Source: Acidovorax sp. sif1233
Lineage (GTDB): Bacteria; Pseudomonadota; Gammaproteobacteria; Burkholderiales; Burkholderiaceae_C
Assembly: GCF_019218755.1 (NCBI RefSeq)
Contig: NZ_JAHUWZ010000004.1
Location: 248,001 to 312,000, forward strand
Direction: 5' to 3'
Length of the DNA: 64,000 bases
The notes under the pieces were generated by a model. That model was given only the letters and a program-made list of their open reading frames with translations. It searched no databases and was not told the origin of the DNA. Positions 63,084 to 64,000 of the stretch are shown piece after piece; the first letter of the stretch is position 1, and each line of letters begins with the position of its first letter. The position numbers and the translations under genes were made by a program.

Positions 63084-64000
63084 ATGACTCCAGAACAGCA
63101 AAAATCCATTCTCACCATCGCCTTGCTGGCCGCGTTTGCGGACGGCACCAAGGACGACGCCGAGCGTGAAGAGATCCGCCGCATCGCCCAGTCGCTGGCG
63201 GGCGACAGCGGCATGGCCGACCTGCCGCGCATTTACCAGGACGTGCTGCTCAAGCGCACCACGGTGCAGGCCGCAGCCGCCGCGCTGACCGACCCCGGCC
63301 ACCGCCAGCTGGCCTACGAGATGGCGGTGTGCGTGTGTGACGTGGACGGCCGGCAGACGCCGGCGGAGGCGCAGTTCCTGGCCACGCTCAAGTCCGCGCT
63401 GCAGCTGGGCGCGCAGCAGACCGCCGCCTTCGAGCACGAGGCCGATGCGCTGGTGGATGTGGCCGAGAAGGCGCCGCCCTCGGCCGTGCCCTGGGGGGTG
63501 GCGGGTGCTGCCACCGGTGCTGCGGCCTATGCAGCAGCGGCCGCGTCGGCGCCTTCTTCTTCGTCGTCTGCATCCGTGCCGGTGCCCGCACCCGCAGGCC
63601 CGGGCGATGCCGAGCTGGACAAGTCCATCCTGAACTACGCGATGCTCAACGGCGCTCTGGAGCTGCTGCCGCAGTCGTGGGCGTCGATGGCCATCATCCC
63701 GATGCAGGTGAAGATGGTCTACGGCATCGGCAAGGCGCACGGCGTGGAGCTGGACCAGGGCCACATCAAGGAGTTCATCGCCGCGGCGGGCGTGGGCATG
63801 ACGTCGCAGTACCTGGAGCAGTTTGGCCGCAAGCTGCTCGGCGGCCTGCTGAGCAAGGTGGCGGGCCGCACCATTGGAGGCGTAGGCAGCGCGGCCACCG
63901 GCATGGCGTTTTCGTTTGCCACCACGTATGCGCTGGGCCAGGTGGCCAAGCGCTACTACGCGGGCGGCCGGGTGATGAGCACCGCCATGCTGCGCGACAG
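63084..64000 (+). CDS. TerB-like protein, 3' end cut by the window
   Basis: The 305 visible residues begin MTPEQQKSILTIALLAAFADG, a TerB-like domain (1-110) with acidic DGTKDDAEREE and VCDVDGRQTPAEAQF motifs that can bind metal. A low-complexity Ala/Ser linker (135-165) follows. The second part is helical with two Gly/Ala-rich hydrophobic segments (GLLSKVAGRTIGGVGSAATG, MAFSFATTYALGQVAK). The stop lies beyond the window. Related proteins combine TerB with a DUF697-like domain; the function is unknown. Confidence 0.75.
   Translation, partial: MTPEQQKSILTIALLAAFADGTKDDAEREEIRRIAQSLAGDSGMADLPRIYQDVLLKRTTVQAAAAALTDPGHRQLAYEMAVCVCDVDGRQTPAEAQFLATLKSALQLGAQQTAAFEHEADALVDVAEKAPPSAVPWGVAGAATGAAAYAAAAASAPSSSSSASVPVPAPAGPGDAELDKSILNYAMLNGALELLPQSWASMAIIPMQVKMVYGIGKAHGVELDQGHIKEFIAAAGVGMTSQYLEQFGRKLLGGLLSKVAGRTIGGVGSAATGMAFSFATTYALGQVAKRYYAGGRVMSTAMLRD

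Overview
The window is chromosomal DNA of a high-GC beta-proteobacterium of the Burkholderiales. Family Comamonadaceae, and most likely Acidovorax or a near relative, is suggested by the gene order pilS-pilR-ampD-nrdA-nrdB, by a lysine/alanine-rich histone H1-like protein, by the order rnb-tonB-aroE-mtgA, by a paired cyanophycin synthetase locus, and by a dispersed palindromic repeat that resembles repeats I recall from this family. The genus is an inference. No rRNA, tRNA, CRISPR array, integrase or transposase was found.

Region 1 (1-19410) is core metabolism. It starts with the end of pilS, then pilR and ampD. The ribonucleotide reductase genes nrdA and nrdB follow, behind a promoter framed by two NrdR boxes. 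Next come a strongly structured intergenic segment and the histone H1-like gene. On the minus strand, accB-accC-prmA-DUF3426-pfkB form a probable operon, preceded by tlpA and a conserved gene. Then come mpl (plus) and a class I DAHP synthase gene (minus). The DAHP synthase has what looks like a complete transcription attenuator: an 18-residue leader peptide with six consecutive aromatic codons, a terminator, and competing pairings.

Region 2 (19524-24366) is visibly more AT-rich. It is a five-gene minus-strand cassette: SASA-type esterase, carbamoyltransferase, SxtJ-like membrane protein, 50-residue DUF5989 protein and membrane-anchored SGNH hydrolase. I read it as an acquired module for decorating a secreted glycan or metabolite.

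Region 3 (24493-50688) is mixed housekeeping: tldD, a YegP-like gene, rodA, a kinase-HDOD-GAF fusion, a YqiA-like esterase, a PglL/Wzy-like ligase, a metallophosphoesterase, an RNase II-family gene, a TonB-like gene, aroE, mtgA, a divergent P450/AraC pair, a PlsC-CdsA pair, ruvC, an M48 protease, a stand-alone CZB protein, a luciferase-like oxidoreductase, an SDR, an orphan gspF, a 5'-nucleotidase, an EF-hand protein and a hypothetical.

Region 4 (50964-59395) is the cyanophycin locus. A DUF1854 gene and an ABC exporter with an unusual N-terminus lie divergent from two cyanophycin synthetase genes and creA. The upstream synthetase paralogue has lost its Mur-ligase P-loop lysine. The window closes with a FrnE-type DsbA protein, a GreA/GreB-family protein, an acyl-CoA synthetase and a truncated TerB-like gene.
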